Both the position numbers and the translations under genes were made by a program. This document shows, in pieces, positions 4,860-6,056 of a DNA stretch of 6,056 nucleotides. Numbering within the stretch: position 1 is the first letter of the stretch; each line of letters opens with the position of its first letter. The stretch spans positions 1 to 6,056 of the forward strand of contig JAAYUR010000289.1 in assembly GCA_012517645.1 (NCBI GenBank). Reading direction: 5' to 3'. Below the pieces are notes generated by a model that did not search any database, was not told where the DNA came from, and saw nothing but the letters and a program-made list of their open reading frames with translations. The stretch comes from Treponema sp. (GTDB lineage: Bacteria; Spirochaetota; Spirochaetia; Treponematales; UBA12059).

Positions 4860-5780
4860 CTAGAAGATAGACATCCCGGTTTTCGTGGTGAACAGTTCAA
4901 GCGCCTGCGTTCCCGCCAGGGAATTGCCCTTGGCGTTCAGGCCCGGGGACCAGACCGCCGCGGCCAGGCGTCCGGGCAGGATCGCGGCGATTCCCCCGCC
5001 CACCCCGCTCTTGGCGGGCAGCCCCACCCGGTACACGAAGTCCCCGACGGCGTCGTAGGTCCCGCAGGTGAGCATCAAGGCCGCGGCCCGCTTGGCCGGG
5101 CTGGGGTCCAGGATCCTCTCCCCCGACACGGGACAGAGGCCCCGGTTCGCCAGGAACAGGAAGCTCGCGGCCAGATCCCGGCAGCTCATTTCCAGGGAGC
5201 ACTGGAAGAAGTAGAAGTCCAGGACCTCCTCCACCCGGTTCCGGAGGTTCCCGAAGCTCTTGAGCAGGTGGGCCAGGGCAGCGTTCCGATGGCCCGTGGA
5301 CCGCTCGGACTCGGCCACCTCCGGGTTCGAACGCACGGCCCCGGATCCCGACCGGGCCCGGACGAAACGGAGCAGTTCCTCCCGGGGGTCCTCGAACAGC
5401 TCCAGAAGGATGTCCGCGACCACAAGGGCTCCCGCGTTGATGAAAGGGTTCCGCGGGATGCCCCGTTCCTGCTCCAGGAGGATCGGGGAATTGAAGGGGT
5501 CCCCCGAGGGCTCCCTCTGGATGCGATCCCAGATTCCGTCCCCGGCGGCCCGGCGGGCGAGGATGAAGGTGAAAACCTTCGAGACGCTCTGGATCGAGAA
5601 GGGTTCGTCCGCCTCCCCGACCGTGTGGATCCTGCCATCCAGGGTGCGAAGGGCCATGCCGAAGCGATCCGTCGGCACCCGGGCCAGGGCGGGGATGTAG
5701 TCCGCGGGCTTGCCGAGGGGGAGAAGGGGCCGCACCTCCTCGTGGATCTCCGAAAGGATCCGGTCGTAATCGGGTTCCAT
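4860..5780 (-). CDS. glsA: Glutaminase (GlsA family)
   Basis: The product has 306 aa, the normal length for bacterial GlsA, is cytoplasmic and hydrolyses L-glutamine to glutamate and ammonia. The beta-lactamase-like serine enzyme signature is intact: the catalytic SxxK is S65-V-S-K68 in FSIQSVSKVF. Other family blocks are GKPADYIPALA (23-33), PSGDPFNS (91-98), NPFINAGA (111-118), E159 and GHRNAALA (163-170), FYFFQCSL with Y190 (189-196), TCGTYDAVGDF with Y242 (238-248), LPAKSGVGGGI with V260 (254-264) and WSPGLNAKGNS (277-287). All expected active-site residues are present, so it should be active. The start at 5780 has no Shine-Dalgarno but sits ten bases from a good -10 element. Roles proposed for the family include ammonia release for acid resistance and nitrogen balance; which applies here cannot be told. 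Confidence 0.96.
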   Translation of the reverse strand: MEPDYDRILSEIHEEVRPLLPLGKPADYIPALARVPTDRFGMALRTLDGRIHTVGEADEPFSIQSVSKVFTFILARRAAGDGIWDRIQREPSGDPFNSPILLEQERGIPRNPFINAGALVVADILLELFEDPREELLRFVRARSGSGAVRSNPEVAESERSTGHRNAALAHLLKSFGNLRNRVEEVLDFYFFQCSLEMSCRDLAASFLFLANRGLCPVSGERILDPSPAKRAAALMLTCGTYDAVGDFVYRVGLPAKSGVGGGIAAILPGRLAAAVWSPGLNAKGNSLAGTQALELFTTKTGMSIF

Positions 5781-5789
5781 ACTGGGGGA

Positions 5790-5818
5790 ATAGTATCCGC
5801 CGAAGCGGAGGATGCCAA
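5790..5818 (-). promoter_or_regulatory. Promoter of the glutaminase gene, near-leaderless
   Basis: On the minus strand TTGGCA (5818-5813, five of six to consensus) and TACTAT (5795-5790, four of six) are 17 bases apart. Only nine bases separate the -10 from the ATG, so the mRNA would start within a few bases of the start codon. The spacer holds a small palindrome, TCCGC/GCGGA (5796-5809). A second inverted repeat, GAGGAT (5808-5813) with ATCCTC (5833-5838), overlaps the -35 and may be an operator. Confidence 0.6.
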
Positions 5819-5888
5819 CCGGACTCGGCAGGATCCTCGAGTGACCCCGCGTAGGCGGGCCGGGCTTTCCGTCGCCGGAGTACCGATG

Positions 5889-5921
5889 GCCTGTCGCAGA
5901 AGGACCGGGAGCCTGTCGCAG
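5889..5921 (+). repeat. Two 11-bp direct repeats upstream of the racemase-like gene
   Basis: GCCTGTCGCAG occurs at 5889-5899 and 5911-5921, a 22-base period close to two turns of DNA. The second copy covers where a -35 would lie for the TATGAT at 5940. This is a plausible activator site; the protein is unknown. Confidence 0.5.
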
Positions 5922-5939
5922 GGGGCCCGCTCTCCGTGC

Positions 5940-5945
5940 TATGAT
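5940..5945 (+). promoter_or_regulatory. Candidate -10 (TATGAT) of the racemase-like gene
   Basis: TATGAT matches five of six consensus positions and ends six bases before the ATG at 5952, so transcription would begin at the start codon. No good -35 is visible, which fits activator-dependent use of the upstream direct repeats. Confidence 0.5.
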
Positions 5946-5951
5946 GTCCCC

Positions 5952-6056
5952 ATGACCAGCCCCGATGAACCCGCCGCCCCCGGCCCCTTCCCGGAGCTGG
6001 CGATCGACCTGGATATCCTTTCCTCCAACGTCCGCGCCCTGGCCGGGCTCTGCCGC
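5952..6056 (+). CDS. Alanine racemase-fold PLP enzyme, N-terminal fragment
   Basis: Only the first 35 codons are inside the window and the frame is open to the edge. After a Pro/Ala-rich lead (residues 2-12), the segment FPELAIDLDILSSNVRALAG (13-32) followed by LCR (33-35) matches the opening of the alanine racemase N-terminal barrel: a Pro-x-Leu-x-Ile-Asp-Leu strand, then a helix with the conserved Asn (N26). The family includes alanine racemase, ornithine/lysine racemases and related fold-type III PLP enzymes. The PLP lysine would lie just beyond the window, so the exact activity cannot be named. There is no Shine-Dalgarno before the ATG, while a TATGAT hexamer lies six bases upstream. The gene is divergent from the glutaminase gene. 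Confidence 0.6.
   Translation, partial: MTSPDEPAAPGPFPELAIDLDILSSNVRALAGLCR

Noticed and set aside
4856..4867. TCTTCTAGAAGA perfect 12-bp palindrome over the glutaminase stop codon
   Set aside because: It is short and formed partly by codons; it could arise by chance and has no supporting context.
3478..4900. Two 461-aa open frames, one on each strand (3478-4863 plus, 3515-4900 minus), overlapping the lipid kinase gene
   Set aside because: Both are shadows of high-GC coding DNA. The frame at 3728-4798 carries GGDGT and the other DAGK motifs.

Overview
The window is high-GC DNA (clearly above 60% G+C by eye, with G/C-rich third codon positions) from a bacterium that I cannot place securely. 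The genes are a secreted FMN-binding protein, a class III cyclase-fold protein, a stand-alone rubrerythrin-type protein, a DAG-kinase-family lipid kinase, a GlsA glutaminase and the start of an alanine-racemase-fold enzyme. This set would fit an anaerobic or microaerophilic bacterium. A high-GC spirochaete is my best guess, at low confidence, and nothing here proves it.

Layout: 1-294 is a non-coding array of hairpin repeats, including a 63-bp tandem duplication. 295-1173 (-) encodes the exported FMN-binding protein, with a strong Shine-Dalgarno and a leader that can fold in two exclusive ways. 1174-1538 is a long divergent intergenic region holding an AT-rich promoter island and a pair of inverted REP-like hairpins. 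1539-3029 (+) encodes a 496-aa protein whose C-terminal third looks like a class III nucleotidyl cyclase domain that has lost every hallmark catalytic residue. 3045-3539 (-) encodes a rubrerythrin-type diiron protein with a good sigma70-type promoter and a structured leader. 3728-4798 (+) encodes the lipid kinase. A GC-rich hairpin at 4816-4855 separates it from the convergent glutaminase gene at 4860-5780 (-). At 5952 (+) a racemase-family gene begins and runs off the window.

The six genes strictly alternate in strand (-,+,-,+,-,+), so none forms an operon with another inside the window and each needs its own promoter. Two start types are visible. The FMN-binding and rubrerythrin genes have good Shine-Dalgarno sequences and normal leaders. 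The other four have no usable Shine-Dalgarno, but a TAnnnT-type -10 hexamer ends 6-9 bases before the ATG, followed by a C-rich run. This suggests leaderless or near-leaderless mRNAs. I see no evidence that the genes form one pathway. The most notable items are the fully degenerate cyclase domain, the leaderless-start pattern, the hairpin array with a compensatory stem change, and the possible attenuator before the FMN-binding gene.
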